A stretch of DNA of 64,000 nt from Methanoculleus sp. (GCF_030019085.1 NZ_JASEFJ010000010.1:1-64000), one strand, 5' to 3'. Shown: positions 18,182-28,083, counted from the first letter of the stretch. Notes: generated by a model not told the origin, from the letters alone. Numbers and translations: made by a program.

Positions 18182-19382
18182 TGAGCGGGACGCCGACTCG
18201 CGCGAACCCGGCAAACGTCAGCGTCTCCCCTTCACGCTCCGCACACTGGATTATGATGACGTTGCTTGCCGCCCCCAGGATCAGCATGTTTCCGGCGATT
18301 GTGCTGCCGGCCGCAAGCGCCATCATACCCACGGTGGAAACTCCTGCATGTGATATGGCCGGGAGGAACAGGGCAACAAAGGGGACGTTCGAGATAAACT
18401 GAGAGACTATGACGCCCAGAGCGATGATAACAGGGACGGTGCCCATGCTGAGTGTTCCCCCTTCCATTAACGGCTGGAAGACGCCTGAATCCCAGACACT
18501 TGCCGTAAGGACGAACAGGGCTGCGAAGAAGACCAGTGTCGGCCAGTCGATCCGGCGGAGGATCTCAAACCGCCGTCTGCTACCCACCAGGATGGGGATG
18601 GCCGCAATCGCCGCGACCCAGGTCAGCGGGATCTCAAATCCCGGGACGAGCATGACGACGGCGATCCTGGCGGCGATCATAAGGACGAGCAGAACGAGCG
18701 AGAGACGGGTAAGGGCTGCAAGAGCGGGGTCATGGATCTCCTCCTCACAGTGGATGAGCTGACTGGTGGATTTAAATTCATCGGGGAACGCCTGGCGGAG
18801 AAACCAGTACGTAAGCAGGAGTGAGATCACCGTCGGGATGCCAAGGTAGAGCGGGAAAGTGATGAACGGATTTGTAACGCCGCCCCAGAGCGCGATAAGG
18901 AGGTTCTGGGGGTTCCCGATGGGGCTTGCAACACTCCCGGTTGTTATGGCGAAAGCAAGCGTAAGAAGCATGAGTTTCGGCGAGATCCCGTGCCGCCGTG
19001 CGAAGTAGATCATCAGCGGGGTGCCAACGACCGCGAGGGTATCGTTCATCAGGAGCGCCGAGAGCGCCCCCGCGCCGATAAGGATGAGGAAGACCAGACT
19101 CCGGACAGATCCTGCCCTGCAGAGGAGGCGAACGGAGAGGTGGTAGAGGTAACCACTTGAGACGAGCGCCTCACCGATAATGAACATAAAAAAGAGGAAG
19201 AGTATCACATCGGTGTTTATGGACGCAAGCGCATCGCGCGGCGTGATCGATCCCGTCAGCACTACCACAACCGCGCCAAAGAGCATCACCTGCCAGATCC
19301 GGAGATCGACGTTCCCGATCCTCCGAACAGCGATCAGGATGAAGACGATGATGAGAACGATAAGTGGTATAAGTGTGCCCAT
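18129..19382 (-). CDS. Anion/sodium permease of the ArsB/NhaD-SLC13 superfamily
   Basis: A 417-residue integral membrane protein with about 11 hydrophobic segments. The conserved motifs LMNDTLAVVGTPLM and TTGSVASPIGNPQNLL in the first half and FISNVPFVALFLPAI in the second are characteristic of the ion transporter superfamily that includes ArsB, NhaD and DASS carriers. The substrate cannot be told from sequence. The stop lies inside the tail of the convergent Clp1 pseudogene. Confidence 0.88.
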   Translation of the reverse strand: MGTLIPLIVLIIVFILIAVRRIGNVDLRIWQVMLFGAVVVVLTGSITPRDALASINTDVILFLFFMFIIGEALVSSGYLYHLSVRLLCRAGSVRSLVFLILIGAGALSALLMNDTLAVVGTPLMIYFARRHGISPKLMLLTLAFAITTGSVASPIGNPQNLLIALWGGVTNPFITFPLYLGIPTVISLLLTYWFLRQAFPDEFKSTSQLIHCEEEIHDPALAALTRLSLVLLVLMIAARIAVVMLVPGFEIPLTWVAAIAAIPILVGSRRRFEILRRIDWPTLVFFAALFVLTASVWDSGVFQPLMEGGTLSMGTVPVIIALGVIVSQFISNVPFVALFLPAISHAGVSTVGMMALAAGSTIAGNMLILGAASNVIIIQCAEREGETLTFAGFARVGVPLTIAQAVVYAVWLSVVPV

Positions 19383-19457
19383 GGCATCACCGGGAGAGGG
19401 GGACCCTCGCGCGATCGATGGTTTGCCTGCTTCCCGGAAAAAGATCTACTTTTGAGA

Positions 19458-20432
19458 TCACTCCGCCATGATCAGGGTGATCCAGAGGAGGAGGACAAAT
19501 AGCAGCACGATCAGGGCGACCGACCGCTTCAGGTAACGCTGTGCAATCGCCCGGTCGCGGCTACTCCTTGGCCTTATCTTCAGCATGGCCACAGCCAGAA
19601 GCGCACCGACTATCAGCCCAACAACCTGCCCGCCAACCAGGAGCGCGGAGGCGATCAGGCTCAGTGGCTGGATTACAAGAACGATACCCATAACGGCCAT
19701 CGGCGGTATGATGGCGGCAGCGATGGCAACCCCGGCAATCACCTCCGAAGTACCACGGTTGAACGCCAGCACCGCCGCAAATCCGAGGAGAACTGCCATC
19801 AGCGTGTAGATGGGGTTCACCACAACCCGTGAGGCAATCTCCCCAGTCATGGTGAGGGGTATGGCAAGATTTATCAGAAATGTGGCAACCGCGGAGAGGG
19901 CAAAGACGCTCAGGAGCAGCGCAGCGAGGACACCGAGGCATCGCAGAGACTCCCGGACCATGCCGAGAGCAACATATATACTGAACCCATAGATCGGGCC
20001 TATGATCGGGGAGAGCAGCATCGCCCCGATGATGATCACAGGGTTGTTGAGAAGCAGCCCGGAGAGAGCGATCAGCCCGGCAATGGAGGTCAGCGCAAGT
20101 TTCTCAAGGTCGAGTTCTCCATACGGCCTTATACTGTCAAGCAGTTTCTCGACCGGCGTCTTCTCCTCTTTCTTCTCTATGCTCTTCACGGCGCGTTTGA
20201 GGCGGGAAGAGATGACAAAATCCGGTGTGGACACCTCGATCAGGTTCTCGTTGTAGCGTAGATCGATAACCTTCTGGATCTTTTCAATCAGATCATCCAG
20301 GTGCTCATCGGGCGCGTATATGGTGAACTCGTGAACGTCCTGAATTAGCACTTCTGTGTAGTGAACCCCCTCCAGAACCTCCTTTACTTTCTCGTAGCCG
20401 TCTTTCCGTACATGAACGACAATCTTCTTCAT
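19458..20432 (-). CDS. DUF389 membrane protein (TIGR00341 type)
   Basis: A 324-residue protein with an N-terminal soluble domain of about 75 residues (MKKIVVHVRKDGYEKVKEVL), a charged linker and then about six membrane segments from residue 115. The signature VIIIGAMLLSPIIGPIYG and VIAGVAIAAAIIPPMAV mark the DUF389 family, which includes the TIGR00341 archaeal group. The function is unknown. It is encoded 75 bases upstream of the permease on the same strand and could share its transcript. Confidence 0.88.
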   Translation of the reverse strand: MKKIVVHVRKDGYEKVKEVLEGVHYTEVLIQDVHEFTIYAPDEHLDDLIEKIQKVIDLRYNENLIEVSTPDFVISSRLKRAVKSIEKKEEKTPVEKLLDSIRPYGELDLEKLALTSIAGLIALSGLLLNNPVIIIGAMLLSPIIGPIYGFSIYVALGMVRESLRCLGVLAALLLSVFALSAVATFLINLAIPLTMTGEIASRVVVNPIYTLMAVLLGFAAVLAFNRGTSEVIAGVAIAAAIIPPMAVMGIVLVIQPLSLIASALLVGGQVVGLIVGALLAVAMLKIRPRSSRDRAIAQRYLKRSVALIVLLFVLLLWITLIMAE

Positions 20433-20937
20433 ACGTCTGCTTCATTGATCTCGGTTCTGTCGAACGGAGGTGAATCTCCGGAAATAAACTTTAAGATCGA
20501 CCAATCGACCCGGTAGGTGGTATTCATATATTGTTACCGATCGAGCTCGAACACGGGGGTCACAAGACCGCCACACGCTTATGTGGAGGACTTGAGACGA
20601 AAGATCTCGCCATTCATACCAGTGCTGCCTGTACAGGGTCTTATCCCCAGAGTTCGGTGCGATCCAGGGCAGCATCATTCTATGTGACGTGTACAATGAT
20701 CGTGGATGACGTTAAACTTTCGCGGCTGCGCTTCAGGGGAGATGCGATACCAGCAGATCAACGATCTGAACTACAAACTCGCTATCTTTTCCCGGCAATA
20801 TGTGCTGGACTATCAGATCGCTCCCGCTGATCGTCCTTCGTCGATCGCCCCACCATCTGGTCGCTCACCGGACTCCAGATCTCCCGCTCACTTCCAGTCG
20901 GGGTTTACGCTGCGATAACCCTTACTCGCACCCCGGA
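20433..20937. other. Intergenic region, nothing recognised
   Basis: About 500 bases between two minus-strand genes. Several short open frames exist on both strands but none has a family pattern, a good ribosome site or consistent codon use. No tRNA-like fold or obvious repeat is seen. It probably includes the promoter of the DUF389 gene near 20433-20530. Confidence 0.5.
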
Positions 20938-21600
20938 TCACTCGGGGTTGACCTCGATGCTCTCCCCTGGCGAGAGTATAGCGACCCGGATCGGCGTCGT
21001 CCGCTCGATCGTCTTCTTGAACTCATCCAGGTTCTGCTGGATTGCAGGGAAGGTGTTGTAGTGCATAGGGATAACCAGTCGCGCCCCTGTATATCTCGCC
21101 GCGATCATCGCCTCCTCTGGCCCCATCGTGTAACACCCACCTACAGGGAGGAGTGCCACATCCGGTCGGTAGAGGTCGCGAATAAGTTGCATATCCGAGA
21201 AGAGCGCAGTATCCCCGGCGTGGTAGACGCTGACGCCGTCCATTGTGATGACAAAACCGGCGGGTGCACCGCCATAAAACCCGCCCCCCTCACTATCCAG
21301 TCCGGATGAGTGAAGCGCAGGCGTCATTGTGAAACGGACACCGTCAACGGTGATGCTACCCCCGATGTTCATCGGTTCAGCAGGGACTCCCTTCGTCGTC
21401 AGGTATTGTGCAAGTTCAGCGATGGCGACCGTCTTTTTCTTCAACTGCGCAGCGATGCCCAGGTGATCCCCATGAGCATGCGTCACGGCAACTATGTCAG
21501 GCTCCTTACTGAGGCTACCTCCAGGCATGAACGGATCGATGAGGACACGCTTCGATCCATCCAGTAGAAAACATGCATGACCTACCCAGGTTACCTTCAT
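20938..21600 (-). CDS. Metal-dependent hydrolase, UPF0173 family
   Basis: A 220-residue metallo-beta-lactamase-fold protein. The metal site is shown by THAHGDHLG near residue 44, the later HAGDTALF and the terminal PMHYNTFP. The short, single-domain form and the start MKVTWVGHACFLLDG match UPF0173 hydrolases, whose substrate is unknown. The ATG at 21600 is the family start; the frame reaches 21696 without similar sequence. The next gene on the strand, a Cmi4-like regulator, ends 58 bases upstream. Confidence 0.88.
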   Translation of the reverse strand: MKVTWVGHACFLLDGSKRVLIDPFMPGGSLSKEPDIVAVTHAHGDHLGIAAQLKKKTVAIAELAQYLTTKGVPAEPMNIGGSITVDGVRFTMTPALHSSGLDSEGGGFYGGAPAGFVITMDGVSVYHAGDTALFSDMQLIRDLYRPDVALLPVGGCYTMGPEEAMIAARYTGARLVIPMHYNTFPAIQQNLDEFKKTIERTTPIRVAILSPGESIEVNPE

Positions 21601-21658
21601 GAAGAAGAGATAGATCTGAGGCCTGAAAAATGTTAAGTGAGGTGGGGGCGGATGAGGG

Positions 21659-22267
21659 TCAGAACTCACCCATGTCGATCGCTTCGGTGATATCAATCGC
21701 CTCGCTCAGGCCATCGTTCGCGACACCGCGCGTCATCGCCTCAGATAGATCTCTGTCCTCCATCACATCCCGGATCCGTTCCAGGTAGGGAACGAGCGTG
21801 GTATCGCTCTTCTGCTCGATCACGTGGCGATACTCACGGAGCGTCGATGGGCTTACATTTAACTCCTCGCTGATCTCTTTCATGGTCTTGCCGGACTCAA
21901 GGAGTTTCAGCAACTTCTCCTGGTCAAACGGCATCTTGAAATCAAGGTCCCGGAAGAGTTTGAGTCGAACCCTGGCACGTGCCACGGTCTTGCTCAACTT
22001 CTCATCGCCCAGCGCCCTGGCTATCTCGGTGTCGTTCATACCATCGTAGTACGCAACCACAAGTTTTGCAAGCTGCCGCGGGGTGAGTTTGGTCTTAAAA
22101 TAACCCCGATCGAGTATCTCTCGCATGATCAGGGCAATCTCACGCTCAACAGCATCACGATCCCGCAGAGTCCCGTGAACCTTTCTCATCGGTTCGACGA
22201 TTGCTTTCTTGTTTGTTATTGTCGTAAACAGCTCCAGGAGCTGCTGCTTGCGGGTGTCTTCTGCCAT
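21659..22267 (-). CDS. Cmi4-like helix-turn-helix protein
   Basis: A 202-residue soluble protein. Two HTH-like segments are visible: LVVAYYDGMNDTEIARALGDEKLSKTVARARV (split here into motif DGMNDTEIARALG) and KTMKEISEELNVSPSTLREY. The C-terminus (LSEAMTRGVANDGLSEA) strongly resembles haloarchaeal conditioned-medium-induced protein 4. A DNA-binding regulatory role is inferred. A GGGAG site fits the ATG at 22267 better than the one at 22273. Its upstream region holds a perfect 14-base palindrome. Confidence 0.78.
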   Translation of the reverse strand: MAEDTRKQQLLELFTTITNKKAIVEPMRKVHGTLRDRDAVEREIALIMREILDRGYFKTKLTPRQLAKLVVAYYDGMNDTEIARALGDEKLSKTVARARVRLKLFRDLDFKMPFDQEKLLKLLESGKTMKEISEELNVSPSTLREYRHVIEQKSDTTLVPYLERIRDVMEDRDLSEAMTRGVANDGLSEAIDITEAIDMGEF

Positions 22268-22329
22268 GTCCATCTCCCTAAGTTCTGTAAATCCGCTGTC
22301 TGGTCAATGAGGTTACTCATGATAACCCT

Positions 22330-22356
22330 GATATATACTTTGCCCCAATATTGGGG
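22330..22356 (-). promoter_or_regulatory. Promoter region with 14-base palindrome
   Basis: CCCCAATATTGGGG (22343-22356) is a perfect palindrome. On the minus strand it lies immediately upstream of a TATA-like AAGTATATATCA (about 22329-22340), roughly 65 bases before the Cmi4-like start. This is the place of a BRE or activator site. It could also serve the divergent glyS gene, 210 bases away. The binding protein is unknown; autoregulation by the HTH protein is a guess. Confidence 0.45.
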
Positions 22357-22566
22357 TGCAATGTTCCCTACATTACAACCTTTAACATTTAAAACTTGTC
22401 ATATAACCCGCAAACTGCGGGAATTTTTTCCGGCAGGTGACCTCCCACCTTTGCGTTCGTCTCGATAACAGAACACACACTCCCCCCTCCGGCACTGTGA
22501 GAGGAGATCTCCCGCGTCGGGGGACTATTCTTTATTAGCATCGCCGCGCAATTTTATATTAATACT

Positions 22567-24300
22567 ATGGCCGAGACGAGCGATATTTACGAAAAAGTCA
22601 TGGATGTTGCCAGGAGACGCGGTTTTGTCTGGCCATCATCCGAGATCTACGGGTCGGTCGCCGGGTTTATCGATTACGGTCCTCTCGGGGCGATGTTAAA
22701 GCGGAACATTGAGAATCTCTGGCGTTCATTCTACGTCTTTCAGGAAGGTTACTACGAGATCGAGTGCCCCACAATAGGAACCGAGGCGATCTTTGTCGCA
22801 TCCGGCCATGTGAAAGAGTTCGCCGACAAGATGGTGCAGTGCCCGCACTGCGGTGAGTACCTCCGCGCGGATCACATTGCGCAGGAGCACGGTATCGAGA
22901 ACGCCGGCACCCTTTCAAGTGAAGCGCTCCGGGCGACGCTCCGCGACCTGCCATGCCCGTCCTGTAACGAACCGCTGGGCGAAGCAGACGTCTTTGCGTT
23001 CAACCTGATGTTCCAGACGACCATAGGCCCGGGTTCCCAGCGAAAGGGTTACCTTCGCCCGGAGACCGCCCAGGGCATATTCACCGATTTTCCCAGACTC
23101 CTCCGCTTCTACCGGGACAAACTTCCTTTCGGCGCTGTCCAGATAGGGAAGTCCTACCGCAACGAGATCTCACCCCGGCAGGGGATGATCCGTCTGCGCG
23201 AGTTCTCCCAGGCGGAGGCCGAGATCTTTGTCCACCCCGAAGAGAAGAACCACCCATCTTTCCACCGCTATGCCGATTACACCGTGCCCCTCCTCACCAT
23301 GGAAAGGCAGGCGGAGAACGTTGAACCGGTCACGATGACGATGCGTGCCGCTGTGGACATGGGGTTGATAGCAAACGAGTATGTTGCCTACTACATAGCG
23401 TTGACACACGAGATCCTGACATACATCGGGGTCGATCCAGCAAAACTCCGGTTCCGACAGCACCTGACAGAGGAACGGGCGCACTACGCGGCCGACTGCT
23501 GGGACGCCGAGGTATACTCCGAACGTTTCGGATGGGTCGAGATCGTCGGGATCGCCGACCGCACCGATTACGACCTGCGCTCTCACGCGGAACACTCGGG
23601 CACCTCGATGACCATCTTTATCCCCTACGGGGAGCCTCGTGTGGTTAAAAAGCGCCGGATTGTGCCTGATATGGGCGTGATCGGCCCCAGGTTCCGCGAT
23701 AAGGCGAAAGCCATTGTGGAGGCCCTGGCGGTCTCAGAGCCCGGCGAGGACGGCGTCCGCATCACCATCGACGGCGAAGAGATCTTTATTTCCGCCGACC
23801 TCTACCAGGTCCGAGAAGAGGAGGTGGAAATCAGGGGTGAAGAGGTGATGCCCCATGTCATCGAACCGTCATACGGCATCGACCGGATGCTCTATGTCGC
23901 CCTTGAGCATAGCTACGCTGAGGATGAGGTTGATGGCGAGACCCGACGTCTGCTCAGACTCCCGCCGGCAGTGGCACCCATCCAGGTCGCTGTCTTCCCT
24001 CTGATGAACCGCGACGGACTCGATACAATCGCGCGGAAGATCACGGATACACTGCTGCAACACCGTATCCTCGCCCAGTATGATGATTCCGGTGCAATCG
24101 GCCGTCGTTACCGGAGACAGGACGAGATCGGGACACCATTTGCCGTCACCGTCGATCACGACACGCTGGAGAACAACACGGTGACCATTCGAGACCGTGA
24201 CAGTATGGAGCAGGTCAGGGTGCCGATCGAGCGGTTGCCCGGGACACTCTCTGCCCTCATCGCCGGCAACGTTACGTTCCACGAACTCAGTAAGGTATGA
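22567..24300 (+). CDS. glyS: Glycyl-tRNA synthetase
   Basis: A 577-residue class II aminoacyl-tRNA synthetase of the archaeal/eukaryal alpha2 type. Motif 2 is seen around AVQIGKSYRNEISPRQGMIRLREFSQAE, split as GKSYRNEISPRQG and RLREFSQAE, and motif 3 around PSYGIDRMLYVALEH. A zinc-binding cysteine set (CPHCGEY and CPSCNEP) lies near residues 95-140. The C-terminal anticodon-binding domain contains APIQVAVFPL and GAIGRRYRRQDEIGTP. A TATA-like TTTATATTAA lies just before the ATG. It overlaps hef by 4 bases. Confidence 0.97.
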   Translation: MAETSDIYEKVMDVARRRGFVWPSSEIYGSVAGFIDYGPLGAMLKRNIENLWRSFYVFQEGYYEIECPTIGTEAIFVASGHVKEFADKMVQCPHCGEYLRADHIAQEHGIENAGTLSSEALRATLRDLPCPSCNEPLGEADVFAFNLMFQTTIGPGSQRKGYLRPETAQGIFTDFPRLLRFYRDKLPFGAVQIGKSYRNEISPRQGMIRLREFSQAEAEIFVHPEEKNHPSFHRYADYTVPLLTMERQAENVEPVTMTMRAAVDMGLIANEYVAYYIALTHEILTYIGVDPAKLRFRQHLTEERAHYAADCWDAEVYSERFGWVEIVGIADRTDYDLRSHAEHSGTSMTIFIPYGEPRVVKKRRIVPDMGVIGPRFRDKAKAIVEALAVSEPGEDGVRITIDGEEIFISADLYQVREEEVEIRGEEVMPHVIEPSYGIDRMLYVALEHSYAEDEVDGETRRLLRLPPAVAPIQVAVFPLMNRDGLDTIARKITDTLLQHRILAQYDDSGAIGRRYRRQDEIGTPFAVTVDHDTLENNTVTIRDRDSMEQVRVPIERLPGTLSALIAGNVTFHELSKV

Positions 24301-26528
24301 ACTACGTCTCCCACCCGCTGATCCGACCGCAGAGCATCGAGGAGCGGCGCTATCAGATCTCAATCGCGCTGAGGGCGCTCGATATGAACACAATGGTTGT
24401 CCTCCCGACAGGGCTCGGGAAGACCGCCGTAGCGCTCATAGTCGCGGCGTCCCGACTCTACTCTCACCAGGGGAAGGTGCTTGTGCTTGCACCAACAAAG
24501 CCCCTGGTCGAGCAGCATCTCCGTTTTTTCAGGCAACACCTTCTTTTTCGCGAGGCGACCGAACCGGAGGAGTCAGATTTTGCGATGTTCACCGGGGCCA
24601 CCCCTCCGGCAGAGCGGGCGCAGGCGTGGGAAGCGTGCCGGATCTGTTTTGCCACGCCACAGGTGATCAAGAACGACTGTCTGTCAGGGAGGTACAGCCT
24701 CACCGACGTCGTGCTGCTGGTCGTGGATGAGTGCCATCGGGCGGTCGGTAACTACGCTTACGTCTTCATCGCCAACCATTACTGCAACACGGCAAAGAGC
24801 CCGCTGGTTCTTGCGATGACCGCATCACCCGGCGGTGACCGACTGAAGGTGCAGGAGGTCTGCGAGAACCTGCGCATCGAGGCGGTCGAGACAAGGGTGG
24901 AGACAGATGAGGATGTCCTCCCTTACATCCACGAACGCGAGATCCATTACATAAACGTCGACCTTCCGCCAGAACTCCAGGAGGCGCTCGCGACCCTCAG
25001 GCGACTTCTGGAGTCACGGCTTGAGAAACTTGCAAAACTCAATTACCAGGTTCCAAAAGTCGATAAACTCTCGATAAAAGCTTTAAACGCATTGAACGCT
25101 CAGATCCAGCAGCGAATACAGTCTCGCGACCCTTCCGGGTTCATTGCGGCATCACTGCATGCGGAGTGCATGAAACTCCGCCATGCCATATCTCTTGCCG
25201 AGACGCAGGGAAGCGAGGCGCTTAAACTCTACCTTGCAAGGCTCGGCGCGGAGGGCGCCTCGAACTCCGGGAGCAAGGCAAGCAAACGACTTGTCTCAGA
25301 TCCAGCATATCGGAGACTGGTCGAGACCGTGGCGGGGTGGAAAGAGGAACTTCACCCCAAGGCCTCGATCGTCCGCGAACTCGTCCAGGCACAGCTGGCA
25401 GTGCATCCGGATAGCCGGATCATTGTTTTTGCCACCTACCGCGACACTGTCCAGACGCTGGTCGATACTCTCACTGCGGCAGGTATTCCCTGCGAGCGGT
25501 TCGTCGGCCAGGCGTCCAGGGACGCGGAGCGTGGACTCTCGCAGAAAGAGCAGATCGCGACCCTGGCCCGGTTCCGGGCAGGGGAACTTAAATGCCTGAT
25601 CGCAACCTCTGTGGGGGAGGAGGGACTCGACGTTCCATCGACCGATATGGTGATCTTTTACGAGGCCGTCCCCTCGGAGATCAGGAGCATCCAGCGCAAA
25701 GGCCGGACAGGAAGGAGCGGCAGCGGCACGATCATCGTCCTGGTGACGAAAGGAACCTCTGATGAGACGTTTCGTTACGTGAGCCAGAACAGGGAACGGG
25801 CTATGATGAGGGGCATAAAGATGATGAGTGCGGCTCCAGTTCATAGCCCCACCACCCGGCAGACGGAGATCCTGACGTTCACATCGTCCGGGCCTGCTAT
25901 AACAGTCGATGACCGGGAGACCTCATCCAGGGTTGTCGAGCGCCTGCACGAACTCGGGGCATCGATCTCGCTGGAAAGACTCGATCTCGGTGATTACGCC
26001 ATAGGGGATCGAATACTAATTGAACGAAAGACGGTGCAGGACTTCGTGACAACCCTCGTTGAACGTGACCTGTTCGGGCAGATTCATGCGATGGCCGATG
26101 CCGTGCCACGCCCCGTCCTGATCATCGAGGGGTCCGACGACCTCTACGCGGTTAGAAACATCCACCCGAACGCGATCAGGGGGACGCTTGCCGCCATAAT
26201 GGTTGATATGGGTGTGGCACTGATCCGCACGCGTGATCCGGATGACACCGCTGAGACGCTCTATGTCCTTGCACAGCGCGAGGGAGGTGAGCGGGGGGAG
26301 CGAAAGGCGCACCCGAAGAAGTCCTACCGATCGAGCCGGGAAGAACAGGAGTATGTGCTTGCAGCGTTCCCTAACGTCGGTTTAAAGAGTGCAAGACTCC
26401 TCCTTGAGCATTTCGGCTCGCTCAAGGCGGTAATCGAGGCTGAACCAGAGGAATTGATGGCGGTGGACGGGATCGGGGAGAAGACCGCCAGCGCCATATG
26501 GGATCTCGCCCGCAGACCTTACCGCTGA
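24297..26528 (+). CDS. hef: Hef, XPF-family helicase-nuclease
   Basis: A 743-residue protein acting on stalled replication forks. The N-terminal SF2 helicase has LPTGLGKTA (motif I), DECHRAVG (motif II, a DECH instead of the usual DEAH), MTASPGG (III) and QRKGRTGRSG (VI). An XPF nuclease domain follows from about residue 535 with VDDRETSSR and LIERKTVQDF, then a tandem HhH region near the C-terminus (FPNVGLKSARLLLEHFG; VDGIGEKTA). Domain order and length match euryarchaeal Hef. It is translationally coupled to glyS through ATGA. Confidence 0.95.
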   Translation: MNYVSHPLIRPQSIEERRYQISIALRALDMNTMVVLPTGLGKTAVALIVAASRLYSHQGKVLVLAPTKPLVEQHLRFFRQHLLFREATEPEESDFAMFTGATPPAERAQAWEACRICFATPQVIKNDCLSGRYSLTDVVLLVVDECHRAVGNYAYVFIANHYCNTAKSPLVLAMTASPGGDRLKVQEVCENLRIEAVETRVETDEDVLPYIHEREIHYINVDLPPELQEALATLRRLLESRLEKLAKLNYQVPKVDKLSIKALNALNAQIQQRIQSRDPSGFIAASLHAECMKLRHAISLAETQGSEALKLYLARLGAEGASNSGSKASKRLVSDPAYRRLVETVAGWKEELHPKASIVRELVQAQLAVHPDSRIIVFATYRDTVQTLVDTLTAAGIPCERFVGQASRDAERGLSQKEQIATLARFRAGELKCLIATSVGEEGLDVPSTDMVIFYEAVPSEIRSIQRKGRTGRSGSGTIIVLVTKGTSDETFRYVSQNRERAMMRGIKMMSAAPVHSPTTRQTEILTFTSSGPAITVDDRETSSRVVERLHELGASISLERLDLGDYAIGDRILIERKTVQDFVTTLVERDLFGQIHAMADAVPRPVLIIEGSDDLYAVRNIHPNAIRGTLAAIMVDMGVALIRTRDPDDTAETLYVLAQREGGERGERKAHPKKSYRSSREEQEYVLAAFPNVGLKSARLLLEHFGSLKAVIEAEPEELMAVDGIGEKTASAIWDLARRPYR

Positions 26529-26893
26529 CCGAGTCTTGCGAGGGCCCTGGCCCCACGCTCGACCGCCTTCATTAGCGTCAGGCAGTCTTCAGCCCTCTGT
26601 TCACCCCTGACACGTTCACAGAGGTGGACGATCGTCCGCTCGATCTCGGCTGCCACCAGACCGTCCGGTTCGCCGGGTTTTGTCGCAATTTGCGGGATCT
26701 GAACCGGGGCAGGTGCGGTGGGTTCGGAGGCAGGATGGGGTTCCCCTGACTCCATAAGAGGGCAGACGACACACTGCGTCTCTCCCTTGTATTCAAAGAG
26801 AGGGTAGCCGCAGACCTTACAGGATTTTGCAAGCATCTTCCCTCCTTTGAGGAGATACTCTGCCATGACTTCATCGGCCCGCTCAACCGTCAT
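26519..26893 (-). CDS. ZNRD2/SSSCA1-like zinc-ribbon protein
   Basis: A 124-residue protein with an N-terminal [20 protein letters not shown] and a second cysteine pair CVVCP, giving a CxxC...CxxC zinc ribbon at about residues 24-45. This matches the Sjogren autoantigen p27 family (PF06677). A Pro-rich linker leads to a C-terminal helical pair. The archaeal role is unknown. An AGGAG site precedes the ATG. It converges on hef with a 10-base overlap. Confidence 0.85.
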   Translation of the reverse strand: MTVERADEVMAEYLLKGGKMLAKSCKVCGYPLFEYKGETQCVVCPLMESGEPHPASEPTAPAPVQIPQIATKPGEPDGLVAAEIERTIVHLCERVRGEQRAEDCLTLMKAVERGARALARLGQR

Positions 26894-26955
26894 TTTGCTT
26901 AACTCCTTTAACCTATATATGTCTGGATGGCATTAATAATAGAGGGGTTATTCTC

Positions 26956-27219
26956 ATGGCAAGTCCAGACGAAACAATACAGATCTGCATCCAGATGTTG
27001 CAGAATATCAGCGAAGATTCCACCATACCACGAAACATCCGGCGTGTTGCAGACTCGACAAAATCTGTTCTCCTTGACGCGTCGCAGAGTATCGGTCTTC
27101 GTGCCGCAACCGCGATCTCCATGATCGACGAGGTCAGTAACGACCCGAACATGCCCGTCCATGCACGGACAAGGATCTGGGAACTGGTATCTCAACTTGA
27201 AACGGTACCTCTTGACTGA
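26956..27219 (+). CDS. UPF0147 family protein
   Basis: An 87-residue helical protein with the family pattern [31 protein letters not shown] and [24 protein letters not shown]0147 is a small, widely conserved archaeal family of unknown role. It is divergent from the zinc-ribbon gene, with about 60 bases between. An AGGGG site precedes the ATG. Confidence 0.9.
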   Translation: MASPDETIQICIQMLQNISEDSTIPRNIRRVADSTKSVLLDASQSIGLRAATAISMIDEVSNDPNMPVHARTRIWELVSQLETVPLD

Positions 27220-27307
27220 ATCGTCCAAATTAATTGATCCCGGCAGAGTCATAACGGAAAAGGGGATTAGCCGGCTTTGCCGACCGGAACCCTCTATCTG
27301 CCCTCTC

Positions 27308-27733
27308 TTAGTGGTTTTCATCCATGATGGTGACGTGAACGGTGCGCTGGCGATGCGACCGGACGTCGAGCTCCAGGAGGACGATCTGCTGCCATGTCCC
27401 GCACGCAAGTTTGCCTCCGATGATCGGGACGGTGAGTGATGGGCCGACGATCGCCGCTCTGACGTGCGATCGACCGTTACCATCGCCCCAGGCTGCATCG
27501 TGGGCGTAGGGGATGCCCTCTGGTGCGATGACCGAGAGCGCCCGGCAAAGGTCAGAGAGCACGCCGGGCTCATACTCGATGGTGGTGATGGCGGCGGTCG
27601 AACCCGAGACAAAGATGTTTGCAATGCCTTCCCGCACGCCGCTCCCGTCGACAACCTCTGCGATCCGTGGTGTGAGGTTGACGATCTCCCCCTCTCCGTG
27701 TGTATCTATCTGGATTGTCCGGCGGTACATCAT
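27308..27733 (-). CDS. YjbQ/UPF0047 family protein
   Basis: A 141-residue protein of the YjbQ family, showing the pattern GIANIFVSGSTAAITTIEYEP, then HDAAWGDGNGRSHVRAAIVG and GTWQQIVLLELD. Some members have weak thiamin-phosphate synthase activity, but the native role is uncertain. A GTG at 27742 would add three residues; I choose the ATG at 27733 because a GGTG site precedes it at suitable distance. Confidence 0.87.
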   Translation of the reverse strand: MMYRRTIQIDTHGEGEIVNLTPRIAEVVDGSGVREGIANIFVSGSTAAITTIEYEPGVLSDLCRALSVIAPEGIPYAHDAAWGDGNGRSHVRAAIVGPSLTVPIIGGKLACGTWQQIVLLELDVRSHRQRTVHVTIMDENH

Positions 27734-27837
27734 CGCTGACACCTACCTCTTTGACATGCTCCGTTATATTCCTGCAACGTGATAAATGCGGCGGGGGCTT
27801 TAAGGAGATCGGGGCCACAAACCGTATATGGAGGACG

Positions 27838-28083
27838 GTGAACATCTCTTCTCAGGAGATGGTGGACGTGCCCTATCGGTGGAACAACAGAAAGGATGTG
27901 GACGAGGCGGTTGTCGTCGTGCTGAATGCGATGGATTCAGAGCAGGAGATTGAGGGGTGGTTGATACACACCCTTGAAGAGGCGATCAACGACTCCGATC
28001 CAGAACTCGTGAAGCACTTCTTCAACGAACTTGAAAGGCACCGACCTGAGGCGCTCCGCTACTTCGCAAAGCACGAATTTTGA
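27838..28083 (+). CDS. Small acidic hypothetical protein
   Basis: About 81 residues from a GTG preceded by GGAGG; an ATG seven codons later (27859) is also possible. The protein is helical and acidic: NRKDVDEAVVVVLNAMDSEQ, then EGWLIHTLEEAINDSDPELV and FFNELERHRPEALRY. No family is recognised. The composition and tight start context suggest a real gene. A second unrecognised small gene follows 200 bases later, before gyrB. Confidence 0.6.
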   Translation: MNISSQEMVDVPYRWNNRKDVDEAVVVVLNAMDSEQEIEGWLIHTLEEAINDSDPELVKHFFNELERHRPEALRYFAKHEF

